A stretch of DNA of 64,000 nt from Flavobacterium lipolyticum (GTDB lineage Bacteria > Bacteroidota > Bacteroidia > Flavobacteriales > Flavobacteriaceae): positions 682,001 to 746,000 of the forward strand of contig NZ_JAJJMN010000001.1 of assembly GCF_020905335.1 (NCBI RefSeq), given 5' to 3'. The translations under genes were made by a program, and so were the position numbers. The notes under the pieces were generated by a model. It was not told the origin of the DNA and made no database searches. It saw nothing but the letters and a program-made list of their open reading frames with translations. Of this stretch, positions 32,663 to 42,003 are shown piece by piece. How positions within the stretch are numbered: position 1 is the first letter of the stretch; the number at the start of each line of letters is the position of its first letter.

Positions 32663-34090
32663 CTAAGCCAGCAAAGCATTTTTCAATCCTTCAAAATCTA
32701 CCGTAATCTGCTCGCCTGTTACCAGATTTTTAAGTGAATACGAATTTGAAGCGATTTCCTGATCTCCCGCAATTACGGCAAAAGGAATCAGTCTTTTATC
32801 AGCATACTGAAACTGCTTTCCTACTTTTACGTTATCCGGATAAAGCTCTACTTTGATATTTTCCTGACGTAATTTCTGAATGGCCTGTGATGCATACAAA
32901 GCCTCTGTATCTCCGTAATTAATAAACAATGCTTTTGAAGTCGCCGAAACAGTTTCAGGAAACAACTGCAGTTCTTCTAAAACCAAATAAATACGATCTA
33001 GTCCGAAAGAAATCCCAACACCACTCATGTTTTTCAAACCAAAAATACCCGTCAAATCGTCGTATCTTCCACCACCTCCGATAGAACCCATCGAAACTGA
33101 TTTTGGGGCCGCTACTTCGAAAATGGCTCCGGTATAATAGTTTAATCCACGAGCAAGAGTCACATCTAAATCTAAAGTAGCTGTCGACAATCCTAAAGTT
33201 GCCACATTGTCACAAATAAATTTAAGCTCCTCCACACCTTTCATTCCTTCTTCTGACGCTGTTAATAAATCGGAAAGCTGATTGATTTTATCTGCAAAAG
33301 TTCCGGTAAAACTAAAAAGAGGCTGCACTTTTACCAATGCTTCTTCAGAAATACCATTCTCGATCATTTCTTTTTTCACACCATCTTCACCGATTTTATC
33401 CAGTTTATCAAGAGCGACCGTAAAATCAATTAATTTATCAGAAGCACCAATCACCTCAGCAATTCCGGATAAAATTTTTCTGTTGTTGATTTTAATGGTT
33501 ACCCCTTCTAAACCTAATGCAGTAAAAACGGTATCGTATAATTGCACCAGTTCTACTTCCTGCCACAACGATTTTGAACCAACCACATCGGCATCACACT
33601 GGAAAAACTCTCTAAAACGCCCTTTTTGCGGACGATCAGCTCTCCAAACTGGTTGAATCTGATACCTTTTAAACGGAAACTCAATTTCATTCTGGTGCTG
33701 CACCACATATCTTGCAAATGGAACTGTTAAATCATAACGCAATGCTTTTTCAGAAATTTGTTTTGTAAACGAATTTAGTTCAACTCTTTCTGCAATAGTA
33801 ATTTTATCAGCAGAAACAGCCTGAAGCTGCTCGATAGATTTTGGCAGTTCAATTTTGCTTTTATTGTAGAAAAAATTTCCTGAATTTAATATTTTAAAAA
33901 TCAAACGATCTCCTTCTTCCCCATACTTCCCCATCAAAGTATCTGAATTTTCAAATGAAGGGGTTTCAATCGGCTGAAAGCCAAATTTCTCAAAATTATG
34001 TTTGATAACCTGAATAATATATTGACGTTTTGACACCTCCGCTGGTGAAAAATCTCTTGTTCCTTGTGGTATGCTTGGTTTTGAAGCCAT
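32663..34090 (-). CDS. hisS: Histidyl-tRNA synthetase
   Basis: 475 residues. It charges tRNA-His in the cytoplasm. The N-terminal class II motif 1 begins [12 protein letters not shown], motif 2 has [22 protein letters not shown], and the His-A and His-B signatures are [18 protein letters not shown] and [12 protein letters not shown]. The anticodon-binding domain occupies about 375-470. The gene stands alone on its strand; a word-repeat sequence lies before it and the ABAB repeat after it. Confidence 0.97.
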   Translation of the reverse strand: MASKPSIPQGTRDFSPAEVSKRQYIIQVIKHNFEKFGFQPIETPSFENSDTLMGKYGEEGDRLIFKILNSGNFFYNKSKIELPKSIEQLQAVSADKITIAERVELNSFTKQISEKALRYDLTVPFARYVVQHQNEIEFPFKRYQIQPVWRADRPQKGRFREFFQCDADVVGSKSLWQEVELVQLYDTVFTALGLEGVTIKINNRKILSGIAEVIGASDKLIDFTVALDKLDKIGEDGVKKEMIENGISEEALVKVQPLFSFTGTFADKINQLSDLLTASEEGMKGVEELKFICDNVATLGLSTATLDLDVTLARGLNYYTGAIFEVAAPKSVSMGSIGGGGRYDDLTGIFGLKNMSGVGISFGLDRIYLVLEELQLFPETVSATSKALFINYGDTEALYASQAIQKLRQENIKVELYPDNVKVGKQFQYADKRLIPFAVIAGDQEIASNSYSLKNLVTGEQITVDFEGLKNALLA

Positions 34091-34276
34091 TTTTTTTTAG
34101 ATTATTAGATTTTTGGATCTTTAGATTATTAGATTTTTTTTGAATCTTAAAATTTAAAAATCTTCGTATGAATTACTGTATTTTCAGAACTTCTTATTCT
34201 CAGATTCTGAACGACTGCAAATATCTTATTTTTTAAAATAAATTTTCAGTAAAAATCCATCAAAGATTAAAAATAG

Positions 34277-34825
34277 CTAATGTAGTATTGAAATATATGT
34301 TTCGACCTCAGCATTATTTCCATCATAATACTTTTCCCCATGAATAGTAAAGTCTGACTTGTAAGCCCTATTCAAACTTTTATCCTGCCATATTTCAAGC
34401 CACGTATTAAAAACAGCTTCGGGCATTTTACCTTTTGAAAGGTATTTTTGGTAAACATCGGTTTCAACTGTTATGCCCACAAAACCCTTGGGAACATTTT
34501 CTAATGTACTTACGCGGGAGCCTATAATTAGCGTATACGCCCCATTAAAATCTGTTTCGTAATCCCTGTAAACAGCATAAATATCATTACTGATTTTATT
34601 TGGTATTTGTTTTTGAATTTCCTCACCCCAAAATCTTGTCCATAACGCTTCTATGTCTACGGCAGACTTTCCTTTTTCATTTATAGTTCTAGTTGCTATG
34701 CCAATTACGTAAAATTTCTGAATAGTCGGATTGTCCATCGTTTTTGATTGTTTTTGTGATTGAGCTGTGAAGGATAAAAGTGTAACTGCAAGTAACATTA
34801 CACTACGAATTTTAATTGTTATCAT
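34277..34825 (-). CDS. GyrI-like (AraC effector-binding) domain protein with a predicted signal peptide
   Basis: 182 residues. An N-terminal hydrophobic stretch followed by SFTAQSQ looks like a signal peptide; if the inner Met at residue 30 (position 34738) is used instead, the protein is cytosolic. The domain about 35-180 fits the GyrI-like/effector-binding family: FYVIGIATRTINEKG, DIEALWTRFW, NDIYAVYRDYETDFNGAYT, PKGFVGITVE, EAVFNTWLEIWQ. Such domains bind small molecules or gyrase. It follows a WYL-type regulator gene by 49 nt on the same strand, and the two are usually functionally linked in this family. Export of the domain would be unusual. Confidence 0.75.
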   Translation of the reverse strand: MITIKIRSVMLLAVTLLSFTAQSQKQSKTMDNPTIQKFYVIGIATRTINEKGKSAVDIEALWTRFWGEEIQKQIPNKISNDIYAVYRDYETDFNGAYTLIIGSRVSTLENVPKGFVGITVETDVYQKYLSKGKMPEAVFNTWLEIWQDKSLNRAYKSDFTIHGEKYYDGNNAEVETYISILH

Positions 34826-34874
34826 TTTTTTTTATTTTGATTCACAGCAAAATTAAAAGACACCTGCGACAACG

Positions 34875-35594
34875 TTATGGCAAGGGTGGAAGACATTTTT
34901 TCCTGGTGCGATCAAAATATTCTTCAAAAGTAATTTTATGCGGCTCAAATACTTCATCCTCCACCGTCAAACCTGCAATACGGTCTAAACGAAAAGCTCT
35001 GTAATCCTTCCTTAATCTGCAAAATGCAATTAACAACCAATTCTCCTCAAAAGTATACATAGCGAAGGGCTCTATTGTACGATTGGTTGTTTGATTATTA
35101 TCCGGTGAAAAATAGTTGATACGAACAAGATTAAAGTTTGTCAATGCCAATTGAAGAGCAGACAAATTATTACTTGTCCGGTCATTGTTATTATTCTGCC
35201 CAGAAACAATACGATTTGAAAGCAGATTGGCTTTGTCTTTTGTATTGTTTCGAAGTACCGATTTTATCTTGCTAATGGCTGCTGTGTATTCTTTTACAAA
35301 CGAAGCATCTTTATTTTTCAGAACTAACTGCTCAGCAGTAATCAAAGCGTTGGCTTCGCTTTCGGAGAACATTACGGGCGGAATCCTATAACCATCCATT
35401 AACGTATAGCCTTTTCCCTCTTCTGTCAAAATAGGAACTCCTGCTTGTTCCAAAGCTTTGATATCTCTATAAATTGTTCTTTTACTAATTAAAAATTTTT
35501 CAGCCAATTCACTGGCCGTCAAAAGTCTTTTAGTCTGTAATATTATCAGGATTGCTGTAAGACGTGAAAGCCTCTTCAGATCACTATCATTCAT
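34875..35594 (-). CDS. WYL-domain transcription regulator (YafY/DeoR-like)
   Basis: 239 residues. An N-terminal winged helix-turn-helix (about 10-65, with TASELAEKFLISKRTIYRDI) is followed by a WYL domain (about 135-225, with FALYTF-like YTFEENWLLIAFCRLRKDYRAFRLDRI). Such regulators sense ligands, often nucleic-acid or DNA-damage related. It is the first gene of a pair with the GyrI-like gene. Confidence 0.9.
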   Translation of the reverse strand: MNDSDLKRLSRLTAILIILQTKRLLTASELAEKFLISKRTIYRDIKALEQAGVPILTEEGKGYTLMDGYRIPPVMFSESEANALITAEQLVLKNKDASFVKEYTAAISKIKSVLRNNTKDKANLLSNRIVSGQNNNNDRTSNNLSALQLALTNFNLVRINYFSPDNNQTTNRTIEPFAMYTFEENWLLIAFCRLRKDYRAFRLDRIAGLTVEDEVFEPHKITFEEYFDRTRKKCLPPLP

Positions 35595-35945
35595 ATGGAT
35601 TAAGCTGTTGATTTTTTATTACTTGTTTTTTTATTTTAAAAAGTTAAAACATCCCGGTATCTGAAAATTTCAATAATAACGAAAAAAGGATTCTTTAATC
35701 TAGTGTATCTAAATAACCCCGAAGCAAGAAATACTATCTTCATCATAAAGAAAGGTCACAAACCTTCAGAATTCCATTTTAACAAATAAAGATAAGACAT
35801 TGCGATCAAACCAAAACTATTAACTAAAGACAATGACTTTTAATGTATTGGAGTAATACTACTTTCCCTTAAAAACTTTAAAATAAATAATACCACTTCG
35901 AAAACAAACTTGTAACAAAAAACGTATTTTCGTGACAAATAGATC
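35595..35945. other. 351-nt gap between the divergent WYL regulator and the MacB-like permease
   Basis: No gene is seen. An imperfect palindrome GTATTGGAGTAATAC (35845-35859) and an AT-rich stretch lie before the permease, with TATTTTCG (35925-35932) as an imperfect -7 box. It is the shared upstream region of two divergent genes. Confidence 0.4.
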
Positions 35946-37190
35946 ATGATGCTAAAATTATTTAAAGAAAATATCCGAATTGCTTTTGGTTCTATCAAAA
36001 CTCAATTGCTACGTACGATTCTTACTGTTTTAATTATTGCTATCGGAATTACCGCTTTGGTGGGAATCCTGACGGTCGTTACGGCACTTGAAAATACGGT
36101 TTCGACCAATTTTGCATCAATGGGTGCCAACACCTTTAACATCAATCAATACGAAAACAACCTTAAAAACAGAGGAGGAAACGAACGCGAAATCGTCAAT
36201 CCGATTATTTCGTACCCAGAGGCGGTAGCCTTCAAAAACAAATACAAATATCCTTTTACCGAAACCTCTCTATCATTTACCGCTACCTCAAAAGCGGAAG
36301 TAAAATATTTAGACCAAAAAACCGATCCGGAAATTACGATTGTTGGTGTCGACGAACATTTTATCTCTAATTCAGGTCTGGAAACTACTTTAGGCCGTTC
36401 TTTCAACCAATTCGACATTGAAAACAATACTTACTCGTGTGTTGTCGGTTCTGATTTTGAAAAAGGCCTACTAAAAGACGTTAACCCAATTGATAAAATT
36501 ATCTCTATTCGTGGAGCCCGATTTAAAGTAATCGGTGTTTTAAAAGAAAAAGGCTCAACCTTCGGAAACAGTCAGGATTTACGTGTTTTAGTTCCAATTC
36601 AGGTCGCGCGATCTTTGTTTACTACCCCAAAAATCAATTACACCATTAGTGTGATGGTTTCAAAAAAAGAACTTTTGGACGAAGCTGTAGACAATGCTAC
36701 AAGTACGATGCGCAGGGTTCGTAAATTAAGCCCTGTTCGCGACAACAATTTCGGAATTGGAAGAAGTGACGATTTAATTAACCGAATTCTGGGAATCACC
36801 AAATATCTGGGATGGGCCTCCTGGATTATTAGTATCATTACGATCCTGGGGTCATCCATTGCTTTAATGAACATTATGATTGTTTCGGTTACAGAACGAA
36901 CCCGTGAAATTGGCGTACGAAAAGCCCTGGGAGCTACCAAAGTAACGATTTCAGTACAGTTTTTTATCGAAACCTTATTAATTGGTCAAATAGGCGGTTT
37001 GGTTGGAATTGTATTGGGAATTCTTGTCGGATTTGCCTTTGCAGCCGCAATGAACTTTGCTTTTGTAATTCCGTGGGTGGCTATCTTTGCTGCTTTTGCT
37101 ACCAGTTTTATGGTTGCTATAGTTTCAGGTTTATATCCGGCTATAAAAGCATCACAACTGGATCCGATTGAGGCATTACGATATGAATAA
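35946..37190 (+). CDS. MacB-like ABC transporter permease (FtsX fold)
   Basis: 414 residues. The N-terminal membrane helix (about 15-40) is followed by a periplasmic MacB-core domain (about 45-265) and three C-terminal helices. The segment TERTREIGVRKALGATKVTI is typical of the MacB/LolE type, and the protein ends ASQLDPIEALRYE. No ATP-binding partner gene is adjacent. Such permeases drive export or mechanotransmission at the inner membrane with a periplasmic adaptor; the substrate is unknown. Confidence 0.9.
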   Translation: MMLKLFKENIRIAFGSIKTQLLRTILTVLIIAIGITALVGILTVVTALENTVSTNFASMGANTFNINQYENNLKNRGGNEREIVNPIISYPEAVAFKNKYKYPFTETSLSFTATSKAEVKYLDQKTDPEITIVGVDEHFISNSGLETTLGRSFNQFDIENNTYSCVVGSDFEKGLLKDVNPIDKIISIRGARFKVIGVLKEKGSTFGNSQDLRVLVPIQVARSLFTTPKINYTISVMVSKKELLDEAVDNATSTMRRVRKLSPVRDNNFGIGRSDDLINRILGITKYLGWASWIISIITILGSSIALMNIMIVSVTERTREIGVRKALGATKVTISVQFFIETLLIGQIGGLVGIVLGILVGFAFAAAMNFAFVIPWVAIFAAFATSFMVAIVSGLYPAIKASQLDPIEALRYE

Positions 37191-37202
37191 TTTCTAGTTT
37201 TC

Positions 37203-37372
37203 AGTCTCAGTTTATAGTCTCAGTTTACAGTCTCAGTTTACAGTCTCAGTTTACAGTCTCAGTTTATAGTCTCAGTTTATAGTCTCAGTTTATAGTCTCA
37301 GTTTACAGTCTCAGTTTGCAATTAGTTATGACTGAAAACTGAGACTATAAACTGAGACTAAAAACCGAGACT
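37203..37372. repeat. Nine direct and three inverted copies of a 13-bp unit
   Basis: AGTCTCAGTTTAY is repeated nine times without spacers from 37203 to 37319. The last unit is AGTCTCAGTTTGC. Downstream, 37335-37372 holds three reverse units, the middle one an exact reverse complement ATAAACTGAGACT (37347-37359). The region lies between the convergent permease and prmC genes and would fold into several alternative hairpins. The same word appears at 23889-23906 and 59309-59346. Confidence 0.9.
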
Positions 37373-37384
37373 GCGACAGCAAAC

Positions 37385-38239
37385 TCAAACAGCTCCCTTA
37401 ATCATACGATCATTATCGTAAATATCTTTTTTCAGTTCAATATTTTTGAAATTCATCTTTTCTAATAAATCAATCATCTCTTTCCCCAGATACTGATTGA
37501 TTTCGAAATACAATTGTCCGTTTTGTAAAAGATTTTCCCTGGCCAGTTCGGCAATTTTTTTGTAAAAAATCAAAGCATCGTTATCGTCTACAAAAAGAGC
37601 AAGATGCGGCTCATAGTCCAATACATTTTTTTTAATCTCTTCTTTTTCTAAATTCCGCACATAAGGCGGATTTGAAACAATGACATCAAAGTTGTACTTC
37701 AATTCTTCTGTCTCTAAAATATCCTGAAGCATAAAAGTAACTTCAACTTTATTCCGGACTGCATTTCTTTTAGCTGTTGCTATTGCTTTTTTAGAAACGT
37801 CAATGGCATACACTTCTGCATCAGGAAGGTTTTTTGCCAAAGAAATTGCAATGCAGCCACTGCCGGTTCCAATATCAAGAATCTTGATTTTTTTTGATTT
37901 AGTCCCTCCTGAATTATCATTTATAATCCATTCTACCAGTTCTTCTGTTTCGGGACGGGGAATCAGAACATTTTCATTGACTTCGAAATCTAAACCGTAA
38001 AAATGAGTTTTACCTAATAAATACTGAATTGGAATTTCTTTTTTTAATTGCAGCACTAAAAAATCCCAAATCAGAAAATCACCTTCTGAAAAAGCCAATT
38101 CATGATTCAATGCCAAATCAATTTGTCGCAATTGATGCTTATCTTCAAGAATTAAATAAAAAAAACTCTCCGCTTCATACGCGTCGTAAAAAGGCGATAA
38201 ATCTTTAATGAACTGAGTCCGATATTGTTTGATTTTCAT
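37385..38239 (-). CDS. prmC: Release-factor glutamine N5-methyltransferase PrmC
   Basis: 284 residues. It methylates the GGQ glutamine of release factors 1 and 2. The N-terminal helical part (about 1-95) is followed by a SAM-binding domain with DIGTGSGCIAISLA and the catalytic NPPY in VSNPPYVRN. PRPETEELVEW is also conserved. The gene is single and convergent with the permease gene across the 13-bp repeat. Confidence 0.95.
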   Translation of the reverse strand: MKIKQYRTQFIKDLSPFYDAYEAESFFYLILEDKHQLRQIDLALNHELAFSEGDFLIWDFLVLQLKKEIPIQYLLGKTHFYGLDFEVNENVLIPRPETEELVEWIINDNSGGTKSKKIKILDIGTGSGCIAISLAKNLPDAEVYAIDVSKKAIATAKRNAVRNKVEVTFMLQDILETEELKYNFDVIVSNPPYVRNLEKEEIKKNVLDYEPHLALFVDDNDALIFYKKIAELARENLLQNGQLYFEINQYLGKEMIDLLEKMNFKNIELKKDIYDNDRMIKGAV

Positions 38240-38324
38240 TTTGGGTATTTGAGCATTATTTTTCAGTCAAGGGCAACTGTATTACAAGATAAGTATTGTA
38301 ACGCAAATTTACTACACTATTTTC

Positions 38325-38810
38325 TTATAATTTTTTCAACATCCAAACGGGGCAGGAACCGTGACCTGTATTACCCATAGGAGCTTCTAAATATTCAAAA
38401 CCTGATTTTACATATAATTTTTGCGCGGCATGCATGAAAGGCATTGTCTCTATATAACATTTTTCAAAACCAAAAATTTTCGCCTGCTCCAGACACTTCT
38501 CCATCATCTCACTTCCAATTCCTAAGCCCCTGCTTTTTGGCAAGAAGTACATTTTCTGCAACTCACAAATCTCCGGAGAACCATTTTCTAAAGGGGCAAC
38601 GCCACAGCAGCCTATAATTTCACCTTCCTTTTCAACCACATAATAAACTGATTTCGGCTTATTGTATTCTTCAAACATTAAATCTAAATACGGATCTTCA
38701 TAAGCAGTCCCTACTTTAGGGATTTCCATTTCATCAAAAACGGATCGTATTAAATATGCAACTGCCTGATTGTCTTCTTTCTTAATAGTTCTAATAGTCC
38801 AATTTTCCAT
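38325..38810 (-). CDS. GNAT acetyltransferase
   Basis: 161 residues. The acetyl-CoA region is MYFLPKSRGLGIGSEMMEKCLEQAK, followed by CYIETMP and LYVKSGFEYL, a complete GNAT fold. The substrate is unknown. It is divergent from ribD with a shared 106-nt promoter region holding an 8-bp inverted repeat. Confidence 0.9.
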   Translation of the reverse strand: MENWTIRTIKKEDNQAVAYLIRSVFDEMEIPKVGTAYEDPYLDLMFEEYNKPKSVYYVVEKEGEIIGCCGVAPLENGSPEICELQKMYFLPKSRGLGIGSEMMEKCLEQAKIFGFEKCYIETMPFMHAAQKLYVKSGFEYLEAPMGNTGHGSCPVWMLKKL

Positions 38811-38836
38811 ATTTTATCACTCCTTTAATGTCATTA

Positions 38837-38915
38837 CAAAAGTAAAAATACTTTTTCGATAGTTGCTTAACTACCCCAAAACTATCGGGACTAATCTCAA
38901 AATTAACTACTTTTG
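38837..38915. promoter_or_regulatory. Divergent promoter region of the GNAT gene and ribD
   Basis: On the minus strand TACTTTTG (38844-38837) serves the GNAT gene; on the plus strand TACTTTTG (38908-38915) serves ribD. CGATAGTT (38857-38864) and AACTATCG (38880-38887) form an inverted repeat centred between the boxes. The plus-strand box ends 1 nt before the ribD ATG at 38917, so that transcript may be leaderless. Confidence 0.5.
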
Positions 38916-38916
38916 T

Positions 38917-39969
38917 ATGGTGAATATACATGAAAAATACATACAACGCTGCATAGAACTGGCTCAAAACGGTTTTGGGACTACTTATCCGAACCCAATG
39001 GTTGGAAGCGTAATTGTTTACGACAATCAAATCATCGGAGAAGGTTGGCATAAAAAAGCGGGAGAACCACACGCAGAGGTGAATGCCGTACGTTCTGTAA
39101 AAGACAAATCGCTGTTAAGCAAAGCGACGATATACGTTAGTTTAGAACCTTGCAGCCATTTTGGGAAGACCCCCCCATGCTGTGACTTAATTATAGAGCA
39201 TAAGATCCCACATGTGGTTGTTGGAACTGTTGACCCCAATGAAAAAGTAGCAGGAAACGGTATTAAAAAACTAATCGCAGCCGGAGCAAATGTTACGGTT
39301 GGAGTTTTAGAAAAAAAATGCTACGAACTTAACAAACGTTTTTTTACTTTTCACCAAAAGCAGAGACCGTATATACTATTAAAATGGGCAGAAAGTCAGG
39401 ATGGCTTTCTATCTCCTGAAAAACAAAAAAATACAGAGAGAAAACCAATTTGGATTACCAATTCCTATTCCAGACAATTGGTTCACAAATGGAGAAGTGA
39501 AGAACAGGCAATTTTAGCGGGAACTCAAACCATTATAGATGACAACCCGAAATTAAATACGAGAGATTGGTCAGGAAACCATCCGGTGAGGGTTATTTTA
39601 GATCAAAATAACCGCATTTCGAAAGACAGTTTTGTTTTTGACGATAGCGTAAAAACCATCGTATTTACAAAATCCGAAACCAGCCTTTCAACAGAAAACA
39701 CTACCTTTACAGTAATCGATTTTGATCATAGCATTGTACCTCAGATCGTAGCTACTTTGTATCAAAATCAGATTCAGTCTGTTATTATCGAAGGAGGCGC
39801 TCAGACTTTACAATCCTTTATAGACCAGAATATTTGGGACGAAGCCCGCATTTTCATCGGAAAAACCTCTTTCAAAAACGGAACTAAAGCACCACTTATT
39901 CCAAAAGAAAACGGGACAAAAACCAATATTCTTGACGACGAATTATTAAACATTAGAAATCATGATTGA
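38917..39969 (+). CDS. ribD: Riboflavin biosynthesis bifunctional deaminase/reductase RibD
   Basis: 350 residues from ATG 38917. A TTG at 38863 would add 18 residues that do not fit the family and lie upstream of the -7 box. The deaminase domain has HAE at 52-54 and the zinc cysteines C79 and C88 in PCSHFGKTPPC. The reductase domain (about 150-350) follows with VSLD-type patterns such as SQDGFLS. It deaminates and then reduces the pyrimidine intermediate of riboflavin synthesis. The stop overlaps the next start by 8 nt. Confidence 0.95.
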   Translation: MVNIHEKYIQRCIELAQNGFGTTYPNPMVGSVIVYDNQIIGEGWHKKAGEPHAEVNAVRSVKDKSLLSKATIYVSLEPCSHFGKTPPCCDLIIEHKIPHVVVGTVDPNEKVAGNGIKKLIAAGANVTVGVLEKKCYELNKRFFTFHQKQRPYILLKWAESQDGFLSPEKQKNTERKPIWITNSYSRQLVHKWRSEEQAILAGTQTIIDDNPKLNTRDWSGNHPVRVILDQNNRISKDSFVFDDSVKTIVFTKSETSLSTENTTFTVIDFDHSIVPQIVATLYQNQIQSVIIEGGAQTLQSFIDQNIWDEARIFIGKTSFKNGTKAPLIPKENGTKTNILDDELLNIRNHD

Positions 39970-40564
39970 TACTATAATTTTTGACTTTGGAGATATTTTC
40001 ATCAATCTGGACAAACAGGCAACTATTTCAGGATTACAGAAATTAGGACTAAAAGAATGGAATGCAGAATTAGATCAATTGAATCTTCTGTTTGAAACCG
40101 GAGACATTTCACCTGAGGATTTTTTGACAGGCTTTAAAAAACAACTTCCAAACGCCACTACCGAACAAATTCTGGAAGCATGGAACGCCATTTTAGCAGA
40201 CTTCCCTCTATACCGACTGGAATTTTTACAACTGCTGTCTCAAAAATACCGCTTGTTTCTATTGAGTAATACCGACTCTATACACATTGAAACTTTCGAG
40301 AACAAAACCGGCATTTCATTTTACAGTGATTTTTATCAATGCTTTGAAAAAGTTTATTTTTCATTTGAAATTGGCATGCGAAAACCAAATGCTGAAGTTT
40401 TTCAATATCTCATCAACAAACACGAACTATCCCCAAAAAGAACTTTGTTTGTAGACGATAAAAAAGAAAATACAGATTCGGCAGCAGCACTAGGATTTCA
40501 TGTCTGGAATTTACAAGTTGGACAGGAAGATGTTGTTGACTTATTTGATAAAAAAATATTGTAA
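39962..40564 (+). CDS. HAD-family hydrolase
   Basis: 200 residues. Motif I is FDFGDIF (nucleophile D8), motif II LLSNTDS, motif III Lys in GMRKP, and motif IV FVDDKKENTDSA. The helical cap lies between 15 and 90. It resembles the YihX-type or epoxide-hydrolase-type HAD phosphatases; the substrate is unknown, but overlap with ribD suggests the pyrimidine-phosphate dephosphorylation step of riboflavin synthesis, which HAD enzymes often supply. That is inference from position. Confidence 0.85.
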   Translation: MIDTIIFDFGDIFINLDKQATISGLQKLGLKEWNAELDQLNLLFETGDISPEDFLTGFKKQLPNATTEQILEAWNAILADFPLYRLEFLQLLSQKYRLFLLSNTDSIHIETFENKTGISFYSDFYQCFEKVYFSFEIGMRKPNAEVFQYLINKHELSPKRTLFVDDKKENTDSAAALGFHVWNLQVGQEDVVDLFDKKIL

Positions 40565-40601
40565 CTATTAAGAATATTTTTCGTCACAGATTTTTTTTCA
40601 A

Positions 40602-40678
40602 GCAGATTTAAAAAAACTCGAGCAGATTCAATTTTAATTATAATCTGCGAGCATCAGCTTAAATCTTTTTAAATCTGC
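40602..40678. repeat. Nested hairpin of the AATCTGC word family
   Basis: GCAGATTTAAAAA (40602-40614) and TTTTTAAATCTGC (40666-40678) are perfect complements. An inner pair GCAGATT (40622-40628) and AATCTGC (40642-40648) nests inside. The same words make up the tandem repeat at 32129-32580. The element lies after the HAD gene. Confidence 0.65.
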
Positions 40679-40747
40679 GTGAAAATTTTGTGCTAATTCG
40701 CGCAATTCGTGGCTAAAAAACATTAACTATAATTTAGAAATTTACTT

Positions 40748-41380
40748 TTGGAATTTAACGATACGTACCAGACCATTTCTTTTGAATCTGAAGAAGTGCT
40801 TTTAAAAGAAAAAAGCAGCAAGTTCTTCGGCTATGCCTATCCAATCGAAAGTGAAGACGAGGTAAAACCTATTATTGAGAACTTAAAAAAGCAGCATCCA
40901 CATGCTGTACACTATTGTTATGCTTACCAATTAGGAACCGCTCCCAAAATCTCCTACCGCGCCAATGACGACGGAGAACCCAGTAATACTGCAGGCGCAC
41001 CAATTTACGGACAGATACAATCTTTTGGAGTAACTAACGTTTTAGTAGTAGTGGTTCGGATTTACGGAGGAATTAAATTAGGCGTTGGCGGTCTGATCAC
41101 TGCCTACAAAACAACGGCACAAATGGCACTGGAAGCCTGCGAGATTATAGAAAAGACAATAGACGTTCACTTTTTAATCTCCTTTGATTACAAAAATATG
41201 AATCGGGTAATGCGGGTTATAAAAGAAAAAAAACTGGAAATTACGGCTCAGGAAATGGAGATTAATGAAGACTCGGGACTCCCTATTGGCAAAATAACAA
41301 CCAAAACACGAAAAAAAAATGCCGAAACAATATTCGACATTTTTGATTTAATGTTTGAAATCGATATTAAAATTATATAA
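40748..41380 (+). CDS. IMPACT/YigZ-family protein
   Basis: 210 residues starting at TTG 40748. The family pattern begins at this point (DTYQTI, then KSSKFFGYAYPI), and no ATG is nearby. Conserved segments are RANDDGEPSNTAGAPI and VVVVRIYGGIKLGVGGLITAY. Members are the UPF0029 proteins linked to translation stress and proline peptidase folds; the exact role is not settled. A -7 box, TACTTTTG (40743-40750), overlaps the start codon, so the promoter or the start may be misread. Confidence 0.88.
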   Translation: MEFNDTYQTISFESEEVLLKEKSSKFFGYAYPIESEDEVKPIIENLKKQHPHAVHYCYAYQLGTAPKISYRANDDGEPSNTAGAPIYGQIQSFGVTNVLVVVVRIYGGIKLGVGGLITAYKTTAQMALEACEIIEKTIDVHFLISFDYKNMNRVMRVIKEKKLEITAQEMEINEDSGLPIGKITTKTRKKNAETIFDIFDLMFEIDIKII

Positions 41381-41411
41381 TTTGACATTAAAAGGGGACA
41401 CATTATAACAA

Positions 41412-41816
41412 TTATACCAGCGTTTTAAATAATTCTAAAATATAATCTGGAGGCGCTGTAGGACGACCCGTTTTTAACGAAATAAATACCAAAATAAACA
41501 CAGCAGTTGTTAATAACTCATCTGCTTCATTATAGATTGCGCAATCAAATTCAATCTTAACAGATGATTGACTTTTGAAAGCTGTATGAATAGTAAGAAG
41601 CTCATCGTAACGTGCCGATTTTTTATAATTTATCTGCATCGAAACAATTGGCAATCCAATACCGCTTTCTTCCATGCTTTTATATGAAATCCCTTTATTT
41701 CTAAGCCATTCCACGCGTCCAATCTCAAAATAGGGCACATAATTTCCGTGATAAACAACGCCCATTTGATCGGTTTCAGAGTAACGGACACGCACTTGCG
41801 TTTGATGATTTTTCAT
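41412..41816 (-). CDS. Hotdog-fold acyl-CoA thioesterase (YbgC-like)
   Basis: 134 residues. The YbgC-type motif is YSETDQMGVVYHGNYVPYFEIGR near the start, with the catalytic Asp in TDQMG. The rest is a hotdog fold. It hydrolyses short-chain or aryl acyl-CoA thioesters. It is convergent with the IMPACT gene (31-nt gap) and divergent from dnaA. Confidence 0.92.
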   Translation of the reverse strand: MKNHQTQVRVRYSETDQMGVVYHGNYVPYFEIGRVEWLRNKGISYKSMEESGIGLPIVSMQINYKKSARYDELLTIHTAFKSQSSVKIEFDCAIYNEADELLTTAVFILVFISLKTGRPTAPPDYILELFKTLV

Positions 41817-42003
41817 TATTTTCAGATTAAAAAAAATTAAGTTTAAAAAGTTTACTTACAACTTTTTTTTATAAAATTAGAGTTCAAAATATTTTTTTTT
41901 ACAGAAATTTGTTCACATATTTGTTATCCCGAAATACGGAATAAAACTGCTCCTTTTTTATTAGGAGAATCTTTATCAATAATAAGAAAATTTATTTGAA
42001 TCT

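Noticed and set aside
37203..37319. Possible CRISPR array
   Set aside because: The 13-bp units follow each other without unique spacers and no cas gene lies in the window.
41817..42003. Possible oriC before dnaA
   Set aside because: Only one weak DnaA-box-like word (TTATCCCGA) is seen, with no box cluster or clear unwinding element.
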